Notes: generated by a model not told the origin, from the letters alone. A stretch of DNA of 64,000 bases from an uncultured Candidatus Melainabacteria bacterium (GCA_934667125.1 CAKULF010000001.1:496001-560000), one strand, 5' to 3'; counted from the first letter of the stretch, positions 16,635-25,992 are shown. Program-made: numbers and translations.

Positions 16635-19600
16635 CTTTCAATTTTACTCCGGAAATTTTTGTAACACCTTTGTCTTTTTGAGTAACGCCAATCATTCTAT
16701 CTGCATTATCCAACATTGGTTTTCTTAAAGATACAACAACGAATTGCGCCGTTTTAGATTGGTTTGTGATGATTGTTGCTAGTCTTTCAACGTTTGGTCC
16801 GTCAAGGTGCATATCTACTTCGTCAAATGCGTAGAATGGAGATGGCATATATTTTTGTATTGCAAACACGAAAGCAAGCGCAGTTAAAGACTTTTCGCCA
16901 CCTGACATGCCTGCAAGCTTTTGGTTAACTTTATCTCTGATATTTGCTCTAAATGTTAAACCACCAGAGAACGGGTCATCCGTGTTTTCAAGGAATAATG
17001 TACCTTCGCCTTGAGAAATTTGAGAAAATACTTCTTTAAAATTAGCGTTAATGGCGTTATATGCTTCTAAGAACGTTTCTTTTTTAAGCTTTTGATGACC
17101 GCTCATCCTTGTTCTTATTTCATTTTTCTCGTTTTCAAGAGTTTCAACTTTTTCCTTATATTGATTTTGACGTTCCATAACCTCGTCATAATCAGTCAGA
17201 GCCTTCATATTAACGGGTTCAAGCGCATCCATTTTCTTTTGAAGTTTAGAAATTTTTTCGTTTATTTCTTCAAGAGAAATTTCAATTTGCTCAAGATTTT
17301 TAGGATTAATTCCGGCGTCATTAAACTCATTTAAAATATTTTGAAGTTGCGGCTCAAGCTCTCTACGTCTTGCTTTATAGCTTTCTTCCTGTTCAAGTAA
17401 TCTATCTAATTCATCTTGGGCTTTATTTTTTGAAGTTTTTAAATTTAACAAAGTTTCTTGAATTTCATCCCTTTTTGTTTGAAGTTCAACAAGATTTTTA
17501 CCCAGTTCAATGATTTCTTCTTCAAGTTTTTTGAGAGTTTCAGCAACTATTTCAATTTCTTTTTCATAGTTTTCAACTTCTTTTTTAAGATTTTCATTAT
17601 CTGAAGTTAATTTTTCGATATCTTTTTTTCTTGTGTCAATTTGGGTTTGTTGGAAAGTTGAATTATTTTTATCTTTTTCAATTTCGTTTTCCTTTTGCAT
17701 TATAGCTTGCTCAATAGCCTTGATATCAGCTTCTGTGCCGTTTGTTCTTTCTTTTAGCTTTTTAAGCTCGCCCTCATCGATTAATTTTTCAACCTCAGCC
17801 AATTCTTCTTGTTTTGTTGTGTAATTTTCGTTTAATTTAACTTGTTTTTCTTCTAATTTATCCAATTCTTTAGTTAAAAGAGCGATTTTTTCTTTTAAAA
17901 CTTTTAATTGCTCTTCGCCCTCTTTAATTATAGAATCAGATGACTCATTGCTTGAAATCAAGTGTTTAAGCTCGTTTTTGGCAGAATTTAAGGTATTCAT
18001 TGAAAGAGAATATTTTTCCCTCAAATCGTCCAATCTTCTTGTTAAATCTTTTTCTTTTAAGGCTAAATTTCTTCCCTTTTCTTCTAAATCTTTCAAAAGT
18101 TTTCTATGTTTTTCAAGCTCACGCTCTTGAGATTTATCAAAAAATGAAGTGTTTCTTTTCTTTGCGCCACCTGTAATCAAGCCTGATTTTTCGGTTATAT
18201 CACCATCAAGCGTAACAACACGATATTTTCCTGCTAATTTTTTTGCTGCAACTTCGTTTTCAACAACAATTGTTTCGCCAAGCGCAAAATAAAATGCATC
18301 CAAATACTCATCATCAAAATCAATCAAATTAATAGCAAAATCGATTATGCCGTCGCCCTTTGGAAGAGCAAGTCTTGTCGGGCATTTTTTAATGATATCC
18401 ATCGGGATAAAAGAGGCTCTATCTCTGCCTTGCGAGCGCAAAATTTGAATAGCTTTATATGCAACATCTTGGCTATCAACAACGATTGAATTCGCCCTAG
18501 CACCCATTGCAACCGAAAGAGCATCCACATATTCGCCCTCAACGTCCGCTAATTGCGCTAATGGCTGGTGCACACCTTTAATATGTGCGTTCATAACCGT
18601 TTCAATTCCGCCGCCTGTTGCGCCTGATTTCAAAACTCTTTGATTGGCTTCTAATATGGCCAAACGCTTTGTCACTTGGGCATATTGATGAGCAACATCA
18701 TCTTTTTCATTTTTCGTGTTGTCCAACTCTTCAAAAGTTTTTGTTTGAATAATTTTAAATTCTTGCGTTTCTTGGCTCAATGTTTCGATTTGCAAGTTTA
18801 ATTTATCTTTTTCATCTTCAAAAATCTTTGCATTATTCAAAAGTTTATCAATATTTTCTTTTATTGATTTAACCTTGTCATTAGCGTTATTATACTCATT
18901 TTCCTTTGGAAGCTGTTCTTTTAGGATTTCATTTTCTTTATCCTTAATTTCTTCCAATTCTTTTCTTAATCTGTTTCGATTTTGAATATGCTCGTCAGCA
19001 GACTTATTCAAACCTGTCATTTCTTCAATAATTTTGTTCAATTCGTCTTGTTTTTGTTGCTTTTGAGCGTTCAAATCTTTCAATTGATTATTCTTAAATT
19101 CAATCGAATTTTTATATTCTTCAATCTTATCTTGGCAAGTTTTTATGCCATTATTATAGCTATCAATTGATTTTAAATTGTCTAAAATTGTTTTATTTGC
19201 AAGCGCTATAGCGGATTTTTTTCTTTCAATTTCGCCTTTCTTTTCTTCAGCTTGCTTTTTAACTTCTAGCTGCTTTTCTTCGCCTTGCGCTTTAACTTTT
19301 TCATTGATTTCATCATATTTAATTTTAGTATCATCAATTTTTGAAGCATATTCTTTTAATTTTTCGTTTAGAGTTTTCTTGTCTTTCGTTGCTTGTAAGA
19401 TATTTTGATGAACCAAATCCAGTGAGCGCACGATATCAAAATATTTTGCACTTTGAATTTGATTTTCCAAAAGAGTTTTTTCATCCTTAAAACCCTTATA
19501 TTTAAGCGCAACTTGGCGTTCTTCTTTTAATTGTTCAATTCTTGAATCAATCTCATCCATTAAGATTTTTTTGTTTGCAATTTCATCTTCTACCCCTTGG

Positions 19601-20121
19601 ATTTGAGTTGTTGCAAGGTCGATTTTCCTGTCAAAATCCGCAGTTCCAGCTATTTCATCAATTATTTTTCTTCTTTCGATAGCGGAACAATTTGTAATTT
19701 CCGTAACATCACCTTGCATCATAACGTTGTAGCCGTTTGGAGTTATGTTATATTTTTCAAGCTCCATGTGGATTTGAGTTAAGGTTGTGGGTTTGTCGTT
19801 ATAATAATATGTTGAAGTTACGCCGTTTTTACCTTTTTTTATGTATCTTCTAATTGAAAATTCAAAGTCATCTTGCGCAAAAGTAACCTTAACACTTGCT
19901 TCATTTCTTTTGTTATGATTGGTTATTAAATCCGCAACACCTTGTTCAGACCTCAACGAACGGGCGTTGGTCAAGCCAAGGGCAAAAAGGATGCTGTCTA
20001 TGATGTTGCTTTTTCCTGAACCGTTTGGACCAGAAATGGCAGTAAAACCCTCCATTAATGGGACAGTTACCTTGTTTGCGAACGATTTGAAGTTGTCTAT
20101 TTCGATTTCTTTTATGTACAT
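16627..20121 (-). CDS. smc: Chromosome partition protein SMC
   Basis: Condensin ATPase of 1164 residues with the full architecture. The N-terminal head has Walker A GPNGSGKSN near residues 33-41. A first coiled coil runs to about 500. The hinge lies near 505-660 (HIKGVHQPLAQLADVEGEY, ANSIVVDSQDVA, GLITGGAKKR), followed by the second coiled coil. The C-terminal head has the signature LSGGEKSLTALAF and Walker B FYAFDEVDMHLDG. It is first in the smc-scpA-scpB order. A palindrome lies 15 nt upstream of the start codon. No missing motif was seen. Confidence 0.97.
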   Translation of the reverse strand: MYIKEIEIDNFKSFANKVTVPLMEGFTAISGPNGSGKSNIIDSILFALGLTNARSLRSEQGVADLITNHNKRNEASVKVTFAQDDFEFSIRRYIKKGKNGVTSTYYYNDKPTTLTQIHMELEKYNITPNGYNVMMQGDVTEITNCSAIERRKIIDEIAGTADFDRKIDLATTQIQGVEDEIANKKILMDEIDSRIEQLKEERQVALKYKGFKDEKTLLENQIQSAKYFDIVRSLDLVHQNILQATKDKKTLNEKLKEYASKIDDTKIKYDEINEKVKAQGEEKQLEVKKQAEEKKGEIERKKSAIALANKTILDNLKSIDSYNNGIKTCQDKIEEYKNSIEFKNNQLKDLNAQKQQKQDELNKIIEEMTGLNKSADEHIQNRNRLRKELEEIKDKENEILKEQLPKENEYNNANDKVKSIKENIDKLLNNAKIFEDEKDKLNLQIETLSQETQEFKIIQTKTFEELDNTKNEKDDVAHQYAQVTKRLAILEANQRVLKSGATGGGIETVMNAHIKGVHQPLAQLADVEGEYVDALSVAMGARANSIVVDSQDVAYKAIQILRSQGRDRASFIPMDIIKKCPTRLALPKGDGIIDFAINLIDFDDEYLDAFYFALGETIVVENEVAAKKLAGKYRVVTLDGDITEKSGLITGGAKKRNTSFFDKSQERELEKHRKLLKDLEEKGRNLALKEKDLTRRLDDLREKYSLSMNTLNSAKNELKHLISSNESSDSIIKEGEEQLKVLKEKIALLTKELDKLEEKQVKLNENYTTKQEELAEVEKLIDEGELKKLKERTNGTEADIKAIEQAIMQKENEIEKDKNNSTFQQTQIDTRKKDIEKLTSDNENLKKEVENYEKEIEIVAETLKKLEEEIIELGKNLVELQTKRDEIQETLLNLKTSKNKAQDELDRLLEQEESYKARRRELEPQLQNILNEFNDAGINPKNLEQIEISLEEINEKISKLQKKMDALEPVNMKALTDYDEVMERQNQYKEKVETLENEKNEIRTRMSGHQKLKKETFLEAYNAINANFKEVFSQISQGEGTLFLENTDDPFSGGLTFRANIRDKVNQKLAGMSGGEKSLTALAFVFAIQKYMPSPFYAFDEVDMHLDGPNVERLATIITNQSKTAQFVVVSLRKPMLDNADRMIGVTQKDKGVTKISGVKLKDE

Positions 20122-20135
20122 AAAATTATAAACTC

Positions 20136-20157
20136 AGTCTAGTATAATTATTAGACT
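20136..20157 (-). promoter_or_regulatory. Palindrome and -10-like element upstream of smc
   Basis: Inverted repeat AGTCTA-N10-TAGACT centred 25 nt upstream of the smc start. On the minus strand it contains TATACT, which could serve as a -10 box; no convincing -35 box is seen. It may be an operator for the condensin run. Confidence 0.3.
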
Positions 20158-20209
20158 ATAAAAGTTTGCATGCTGTCAAATTGTGTAGAAATGTTGCTTG
20201 GGATTGCAT

Positions 20210-20232
20210 AAAAAAATGCCCCAAATGGGGCA
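20210..20232 (-). terminator. Intrinsic terminator for the split surface-type gene
   Basis: On the minus strand the stem TGCCCC/GGGGCA with a 4-nt ATTT loop is followed by seven T. It lies about 50 nt after the stop codon at 20283 and before smc. Confidence 0.75.
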
Positions 20233-20282
20233 ATGAATCTTTTTTTTGATTCTCGTGTGGTTAGTGTGTGTATGTAGGAAAG

Positions 20283-22097
20283 TTAAATTTGTGAATAATC
20301 CCAATCAACCGTATATTTATCTATTTCTTGGTAATCTCCTTTTTCATCTTTATAGAAATATCTGCTACCATCTTCTGATACATAAACTTCTTCGGTAGAA
20401 TTTGATTTTTTACCAACAGGATCAGCTTTTAAAGGTGGAATACTGTCTTCATCGGTATTTTTTGTTTCTTGAGGTTTTGAAGAATTCTTTGCTTTTTGTA
20501 TATCATAATCTGCTAATATTTTATCTGCATCGCTTTCGCTATATCCAAGCTCATTAATCATATATTCTCTTATTGTTGCCATACCGCATTTATTAATTAA
20601 GCCAGTAAGTTTTGATTGTTGTACTAAATATTCAAAATTGCTTTTGTCTATTTCGGTTAATTTAGCTTTTTCTAATGTTTCATCTTTATTGCCATTTTTT
20701 AAATATCCCATTAATTTTTCCCTGAATATTCCGCTAAATATTTTTTCGTCACTTATGTCGTTGCCCAAAGCGCCACGTCCATTTGCAGGGCTGTTATCAG
20801 GATAAGTTTTGTTATAATCTTCTTCAACTTTTTTATAAGTATCTTCTGTCATATTTTTAAATAATTGTTCCATGAAATCATCATCTCTTCCAAGACCCTT
20901 CATAGATTTATTTAATTGTCTTGATATTGCTTTTATAGCGGTTTCATAGTTTGGATCGCTAGGGTCTAAACTATTTGCATATTTTGCCAATCTGTTTGCC
21001 AACCATTGAGAATTTTGACCGTTTGTTTTATTGCTTGTAAGGTCGTGTTCTGCGGCATATTTAGCTAATTCTTCATCTGAAATATCTTCAGGAATATCAG
21101 CTATTTTTGCGTTTTCAGGAATTCTTGAGGTTTGCTTATCTGTATTAGTTTCATCATCCTTAAGCACAGCTTCGCCTGCAGGTCCTGGGGAAGCGCTTGA
21201 AGGTTGTTTTCTTGATACTTCTTTACCTTCGGTATCGTATTCTATAATTGTTTTATTTCCTTCTTTATCGACAATTATTACAGTTTTACCGTATTTATTT
21301 GTTGTTTCTGTAATTGTTTTTTCAGGAGTGCCTTCTGCTTTTGCGCCATCATAAACAGCCGTAGTTGTTGTTCCGCCTTGAGAAGAGCCGTGTGTAATAA
21401 CTCTTTCGGTTTTAACTCCGTCTTCGGTTAATATTGTTTTTATTACAGCTCCACTTTCATCTGGTGGATATTCAATTACATAACCACCATTTTGAGGAGT
21501 TATTGTTACTTCTTTGCCATCTGAAGTTGTAGCAGTATATGTTCCATTTTCATTTGCTTTAAATCCTTTTAAGCCATCGATTTCATGTTTATTTTCTCCA
21601 GATTCAAAGGTTAATTTGCCTTGTTCCCTGTCATTCAAAGTCCAATCGCCGCCTGCTTGAGGAAGAACATCTTCAAGAGCTTGTTCAGCTTCAGTTTTTA
21701 TAGCAGCTTCAACTTTAATTCCTGTTGAGCCGTTTAAATTAGCATTCCATTTGCCAGCAAGTCCATCTACAGTCATGCCTTCGCCAAATATAGCTTCAAA
21801 AAGTTTATCAGCATTTACCAAGTTGCTGCGTCCAAAGATTTGAGTTGCAAAGTTCCAAGGGCAGTCTGCTTTTCCTTTTGCTGTGCCATGGTTCCAATAA
21901 TCAACATTTTTCACCATCAAGTTACCGTCTTTATCAATTGAGAAAAAGTCTTTAAATTCTTCATCATTAATATTTTTCATTTCATCTTCAACTCTTTTAG
22001 CATAATCTTCATCAGATTCGCCTTCATTTTGTGGCAAATATGCTTTAACAGTAGCTTCTTTAGCTGCCTTTAAACCATCATCCGTTAAATCACCATT
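20283..22097 (-). CDS. C-terminal part of a frameshifted large Ca-loop/surface-type protein
   Basis: About 604 codons are open from just after a TGA at 22098-22100, with no ATG or GTG near the 5' end; a TTG at 22037 has no ribosome binding site. Read across the junction, the peptide NGDLTDDGLKAAKEATV continues naturally from the preceding ORF, which ends DEMVI, so this is most likely the second part of one 980-residue gene displaced by one base. The sequence has EF-hand-like loops (SIDKDGNL), a middle region of Thr/Gly/Glu-rich YD-repeat-like beta segments (for example EVTITPQNGGYVIEY), and a helical C-terminal domain that ends in WDYSQI. No known enzyme motif or membrane anchor. A terminator follows. 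It may be an extracellular or cell-surface protein; the function is unknown. Confidence 0.55.
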   Translation of the reverse strand, partial: NGDLTDDGLKAAKEATVKAYLPQNEGESDEDYAKRVEDEMKNINDEEFKDFFSIDKDGNLMVKNVDYWNHGTAKGKADCPWNFATQIFGRSNLVNADKLFEAIFGEGMTVDGLAGKWNANLNGSTGIKVEAAIKTEAEQALEDVLPQAGGDWTLNDREQGKLTFESGENKHEIDGLKGFKANENGTYTATTSDGKEVTITPQNGGYVIEYPPDESGAVIKTILTEDGVKTERVITHGSSQGGTTTTAVYDGAKAEGTPEKTITETTNKYGKTVIIVDKEGNKTIIEYDTEGKEVSRKQPSSASPGPAGEAVLKDDETNTDKQTSRIPENAKIADIPEDISDEELAKYAAEHDLTSNKTNGQNSQWLANRLAKYANSLDPSDPNYETAIKAISRQLNKSMKGLGRDDDFMEQLFKNMTEDTYKKVEEDYNKTYPDNSPANGRGALGNDISDEKIFSGIFREKLMGYLKNGNKDETLEKAKLTEIDKSNFEYLVQQSKLTGLINKCGMATIREYMINELGYSESDADKILADYDIQKAKNSSKPQETKNTDEDSIPPLKADPVGKKSNSTEEVYVSEDGSRYFYKDEKGDYQEIDKYTVDWDYSQI

Positions 22098-23272
22098 TCA
22101 TCAACGTATTTAGGATTATCTAAATATTCAACTTGTTCTTCTTTTTTGTCAGTTCCTTCTGTTGGATCAAAACCAAATTCTTTAGCTATTTGCTCGTCAG
22201 ATTTAAATGTTTGTTTAAAATTCAAGAAACCAACTTCTTCCCCTTTAAGATCAACTACATCTCCCACTTTACCTTCTTCTTTGTATTCAGATATATTAAA
22301 GAGTGTTCTATTCATATATTCTTCTTTATCTTTATCGGATAATTTATCAAAATCAGGGTTATTTAATTTAGTTAAAGCCAAAAGTGCTTCTTCGCCATTA
22401 TACGCTTTTCCGTTAATTACAACTACACCGCCAGCATTAACATATTCTTGAATGCCAATTTTGCCATCTTCGCCTGCTAATTTTTCCATTTCAGCCATTG
22501 TAGCTTCGTAGCCCATAACTTCGCTATTATCATCAATTGCACCATTTTTATTTGAATCTATACCAAAATAAATTGTAGTATTGCTATCAATATTTATTTC
22601 ATCTTCGCCTATCTTAACAACGCCTTGCGCACCATTATAATTAGCCTCAATCGGGTCTTTTGCGCCGCCTTCGCAGTTTTCACTGTTTTGAGTTTCTTCT
22701 TCAGCAACTTCATCATCATAAGTTTCTTCTTCAGCTTCTTCTTCCATTTGAGCTTCCATTTCAGCTTCATATTCTTCCATAGCAACATCATATTCTTCTT
22801 GAGCTGAAGTTAATTCATCAAGCGCTATTTGGTTATTTTCTTGAATTGCTTGTTGTTTAGCGTTTGCTGCGTCTAATTCTGCTTGAGCTGCGTTAACTTC
22901 TTCTTGAGCTGTGTTATAAGCTTCTTGAGCATCTGCAACAGCTTGAGCAGCTGCAGCATATTCAGGGTTTTCTTTTTCTTCGCCTGTTTCTTCATCTTTA
23001 ATTGTTTGTGGAATACTTCCTAGTCTGCCTTGAGCAGAAGCTAAGCTTGCTGCTGCGGAATTTAAGGTGGCATTTGCGCTATTTAAAACAGCTTCTTTAG
23101 AAGAAACTTCGCCTTCAGCGCCGCTTAATTCGGCTTGAGTTGCGCTAACTTGTTGTTGAGCGGAAGTAACTTGTTCATTAGACGGTTGTTCAACTTGAAC
23201 GCTTTGTTCAAATCTTTTTTGTTGAACTTTTTCTTTTCTTGCCCAGTTAGTTGTTAAACCTAAAAATTCCAT
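22085..23272 (-). CDS. N-terminal part of a frameshifted coiled-coil/EF-hand protein
   Basis: A 395-residue ORF. After a short N-terminus (MEFLGLTTNWARKEK) residues 30-190 form a long Ala/Gln/Glu-rich coiled coil with heptad-like repeats (AQAVADAQEAYNTAQEEVNA). A very acidic stretch follows (EEEAEEETYDDEVAEEE). Then comes a domain with an EF-hand-type calcium loop DSNKNGAIDD near residue 240 and LAGEDGKIGIQEY, typical of paired EF hands. It ends prematurely compared with the downstream open frame (see the next part). There is no hydrophobic signal peptide. The ribosome binding site is weak (GGAA). The gene is divergent from the Gly-rich protein at 23459 and shares its regulatory gap. Function unknown. 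Confidence 0.6.
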   Translation of the reverse strand: MEFLGLTTNWARKEKVQQKRFEQSVQVEQPSNEQVTSAQQQVSATQAELSGAEGEVSSKEAVLNSANATLNSAAASLASAQGRLGSIPQTIKDEETGEEKENPEYAAAAQAVADAQEAYNTAQEEVNAAQAELDAANAKQQAIQENNQIALDELTSAQEEYDVAMEEYEAEMEAQMEEEAEEETYDDEVAEEETQNSENCEGGAKDPIEANYNGAQGVVKIGEDEINIDSNTTIYFGIDSNKNGAIDDNSEVMGYEATMAEMEKLAGEDGKIGIQEYVNAGGVVVINGKAYNGEEALLALTKLNNPDFDKLSDKDKEEYMNRTLFNISEYKEEGKVGDVVDLKGEEVGFLNFKQTFKSDEQIAKEFGFDPTEGTDKKEEQVEYLDNPKYVDEMVI

Positions 23273-23458
23273 TTTTTTTCCACATTATTTAATACACACA
23301 TGTTCTTTATCGGCTAAATAGTGTAGAAGCTTTAGGATTTTAAGGATTTTTTAAATTTTTTGTTACAAAAGTTCACATTTAAAAAATATTTGTCACTTTT
23401 TTATATCAAAAATACTTTATAAGAATATGTAGAGGATATATTATTTTAGGAGGATATT

Positions 23459-24676
23459 ATGACATCAAATTTAGGCATTGACTGGTATACTACAAGTGGA
23501 AACTACGCTTATAAAAGAAATCAATGGGCAACTCAAGCAAACAGAAGAACGGCAGCTCAAGCTAATAATAATTATAATGCTACGACAAGTCCAACTACGC
23601 TAAATCAAACACAAACAGACGTTTTCTCACTATCCCACACAAGCGGATGTACAGATGGAGCGGATGATGGCAAAATCGGATTATTTTCAGCAGTTGGAAA
23701 CGTCGCCAAAGGTGTTGGCAAAACCGTAGTTAATACAGCAAAAGGCGCTCTTGGATTTAAGTCTGATGGAACTTGGTCGCCATTAAAACTTGCTAAGACC
23801 ATCGCAATTGGCGCAGTTTGCGCAGCATTTCCAGCAGCAGCACTCGTTGCTTGCGGAGTTGGAGCAGTAGCAGGCGGAGCGCAAATCATTAAAGGTGTTG
23901 GAAACGCTATGAGCGCAACAACAGACGCCGAAGCTAAATCCGCTTGGCAAAATGTTGGTGCAGGCGCATTTACAACCGCAGCTTCCGTAGCTGGTGCTAA
24001 AGCAAGTTATAAGGGAGTTATGAATGGAGCTTCTAAAACAGCTAATGGCAGCTCACTTCAAAAATTAGCCGGCGAAGATGGAAGCACAAGTTTAACTTCA
24101 TTAATAAAAGAAAAAGGTATCGCAGAAACCGCCAAGGCTCTAGGCGAAGATATGGTTTCATCAACAAAATATAGCGGCGAAAAACTTTTTGCAGCAGCCA
24201 GCGAAAGAATATCAAGCTTTAGACAAAAGGGCGAAACCGCTAAAAGCGATACTCTGGCAGAAGGTGCAGAAGGCGCACCAAAAGCAGAAGGAGCAAAATC
24301 AGAAACCTCTAAAACAGAGGGCTTAAAAGAAGGAACTCCAAAAGGCGAAACTGAAAAAACAGGATTTTTAAAGAATATTGGCAAAAAAGCACAAGACTTA
24401 TGGGATAAAACGCTTGGAAAGAATAAGACTGAAGCTCAAGCGCCGGCAGAACAAGCAGGTTTAGTTCAAAAATTACAAAATATGTTTGTAAAAGATGGAA
24501 AAATCACATTCGATTATAAAGCTCTTGGAAGCAGCATTAACAGCCATTATCAAACAATCTTAGGAAAAATTGCCGAATCAGGTTACGGCAAAGCAGTCCA
24601 AGCTTATGGCTATAGCCAAGTTCAAGACGCACTTGCAGCATTTGCCGCAGTTCAAACAATCGACGTTGATATGTAA
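23459..24676 (+). CDS. Hypothetical Ala/Gly-rich protein with central hydrophobic region
   Basis: A 405-residue protein preceded by a near-perfect AGGAGG site at 23448-23453. Residues 1-55 are polar and Thr/Asn/Gln-rich. An acidic DGADDGKIG loop near residue 65 resembles a calcium-binding loop. Residues 75-150 form a Gly/Ala-rich amphipathic and then hydrophobic region (VGNVAKGVGKTVVNTAKGA and IAIGAVCAAFPAAALVACG), as in membrane-inserting or pore-type proteins. The rest is helical and Lys/Glu-rich with several EGAKSETSKTEG-like low-complexity stretches. The base composition looks richer in G+C than the neighbours, driven by Ala/Gly codons. A possible promoter is TTGTCA-N17-TACTTT at 23390-23418. 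It is divergent from the split EF-hand gene and has its own terminator. Function unknown. Confidence 0.6.
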   Translation: MTSNLGIDWYTTSGNYAYKRNQWATQANRRTAAQANNNYNATTSPTTLNQTQTDVFSLSHTSGCTDGADDGKIGLFSAVGNVAKGVGKTVVNTAKGALGFKSDGTWSPLKLAKTIAIGAVCAAFPAAALVACGVGAVAGGAQIIKGVGNAMSATTDAEAKSAWQNVGAGAFTTAASVAGAKASYKGVMNGASKTANGSSLQKLAGEDGSTSLTSLIKEKGIAETAKALGEDMVSSTKYSGEKLFAAASERISSFRQKGETAKSDTLAEGAEGAPKAEGAKSETSKTEGLKEGTPKGETEKTGFLKNIGKKAQDLWDKTLGKNKTEAQAPAEQAGLVQKLQNMFVKDGKITFDYKALGSSINSHYQTILGKIAESGYGKAVQAYGYSQVQDALAAFAAVQTIDVDM

Positions 24677-24696
24677 CAAAATTTTTCAACACTTTA

Positions 24697-24726
24697 AAAG
24701 ACTCAAGGAAACTTGGGTCTTTTTTA
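24697..24726 (+). terminator. Intrinsic terminator
   Basis: Stem AAAGACTCAAG paired with CTTGGGTCTTT (one mismatch) around a GAAA loop, followed by a T tract. It lies 20 nt after the stop of the Ala/Gly-rich protein. Confidence 0.75.
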
Positions 24727-24806
24727 TTTGACTATCCTTTATTTATTGATTAAAATTTTAGTATATTAATATATTAAATTGTAAATGGTAAAAAAAAGGA
24801 AAGCTG

Positions 24807-25802
24807 ATGAGTAATAAGTGTGTAGCCGTAGTTGGTTGTGGTCTTTGGGGAAGAAATATCGTTAGAAATTTTTATAATCTTGGCGCATTGCATACAGTTT
24901 GCGACCTTGACAAAGAAAATTTAAAGATGATTCAAGAATTATATGATGATGTCAATATTTCAAATGATTTTAATGCAGTCATTGCAAACCCTGATATTAA
25001 GGCGCTTTGCGTTGTTACGCCAAGCCACACACACTTTAATCTTGTTAAAAAAGCGATTTTAGCAGGAAAACACGTTTATGTTGAAAAGCCGATTTCAACT
25101 TCTTCCGCTGAAGCTAAGGAATTAAAAGAATTAGCAGAGCAAATGGATGTTAAACTTTTGGTTGGACACTTATTATTATATCATCCGGCAGTTAACCGCT
25201 TGAAAATGCTTATTGCAGAGGGCGCTTTGGGCGAAATTAAATATGCTCAATCTGATAGATTAAATATTAATTATTTCAAAAACGACAGAAGCGTTATGTG
25301 GGATTTAGCACCGCATGATGTATCTATGATTGCCCATGTGACAGGAAAAGCGCCTGTTAGAGTAATGAATGCGGTTGGTGTTGCAAGCGAATTTGAAAAT
25401 ATTTGCGATATTACTCATTTAACAATAGAATTTGAAGATGGCGTAATCGGTCAAGTGTCTGATTCTTGGATACATCCGCAAAAAAGAGTTTCCCTGTTAG
25501 TTCGAGGAACAAAAGCGACTGCAATATTGGATGATACCGTTGCAGAGGGCAAATTGAAAGTTTATGACAACAAGAAAAATTCACAAAAAGATATCGAAGT
25601 GTTTGATTATCTTGAAATTGAGCCTTTAAAACTTGAATGTCAGCATTTCTTAAATTGTATTAAAAACAACAAAACTCCTCGCTCTGACGGCGAAAATGGT
25701 TATATGATTGTTAAAATTTTAGAAAGCGCTGAAGCGATGATGTTGGGAAATAAAAAAGAAATTCTTGATAATCATCAATTCAAACTTTCAAGATCAAAAT
25801 AA
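24807..25802 (+). CDS. Gfo/Idh/MocA-family NAD(P)-dependent oxidoreductase
   Basis: Oxidoreductase of 331 residues with a Rossmann nucleotide-binding motif at the N-terminus (VVGCGLWGRNIVRNF) and the family signature EKPISTSSAEA near residue 94 holding the catalytic Lys-Pro. The region MWDLAPHDVSM near residue 170 has the conserved active-site Asp/His. The family member most like this acts on UDP-sugars (WbpB/WlbA type, oxidising the 3-position of UDP-GlcNAc uronate), which would suit the sugar-nucleotide genes elsewhere in the window, but substrate is inferred. Ribosome binding site AAAGGAAAG. It is convergent with a 59-codon ORF on the other strand. Confidence 0.85.
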   Translation: MSNKCVAVVGCGLWGRNIVRNFYNLGALHTVCDLDKENLKMIQELYDDVNISNDFNAVIANPDIKALCVVTPSHTHFNLVKKAILAGKHVYVEKPISTSSAEAKELKELAEQMDVKLLVGHLLLYHPAVNRLKMLIAEGALGEIKYAQSDRLNINYFKNDRSVMWDLAPHDVSMIAHVTGKAPVRVMNAVGVASEFENICDITHLTIEFEDGVIGQVSDSWIHPQKRVSLLVRGTKATAILDDTVAEGKLKVYDNKKNSQKDIEVFDYLEIEPLKLECQHFLNCIKNNKTPRSDGENGYMIVKILESAEAMMLGNKKEILDNHQFKLSRSK

Positions 25803-25812
25803 GAAATTATTT

Positions 25813-25992
25813 TTAAATATTATTAACATTTTCAAGAAAACAAGGTGTTAACAATTTGAATTTTCTCAACAATTCAATAAGTTCGCCTTCGTTTGTGTTG
25901 CTTGAAATTTCTTTGTTTTCCAATCTTGATAATACGAAAGCTACTTTTTCGTTGTCTAGAGTCCATATTTTTCTATTTATTCTTAATTCCAT
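25813..25992 (-). CDS. Small hypothetical protein, 59 aa
   Basis: A 59-codon ORF starting at ATG 25992 with an AGGAAG ribosome binding site about 12 nt upstream, ending 11 nt from the convergent oxidoreductase gene. The product begins MELRINRKIWTLDNEKV and is charged and predicted helical, with the segment EGELIELLRKFKLL in its second half. Coding quality is supported by the ribosome binding site and by its exact fit between neighbours. The remaining gap 25993-26255 is AT-rich; I see only poly-T/poly-A tracts in it and no RNA gene. Confidence 0.5.
   Translation of the reverse strand: MELRINRKIWTLDNEKVAFVLSRLENKEISSNTNEGELIELLRKFKLLTPCFLENVNNI

Noticed and set aside
21031..21354. 107-codon plus-strand frame opposite the split gene
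   Set aside because: It is the antisense of a Thr/Ser/Glu-rich low-complexity region, has no ribosome binding site and no recognisable product.
22085..22097. Programmed -1 frameshift joining the two halves of the split gene
   Set aside because: No slippery heptamer, no clear downstream stem; a mutation or sequence error explains it more simply. Kept only as an open alternative.
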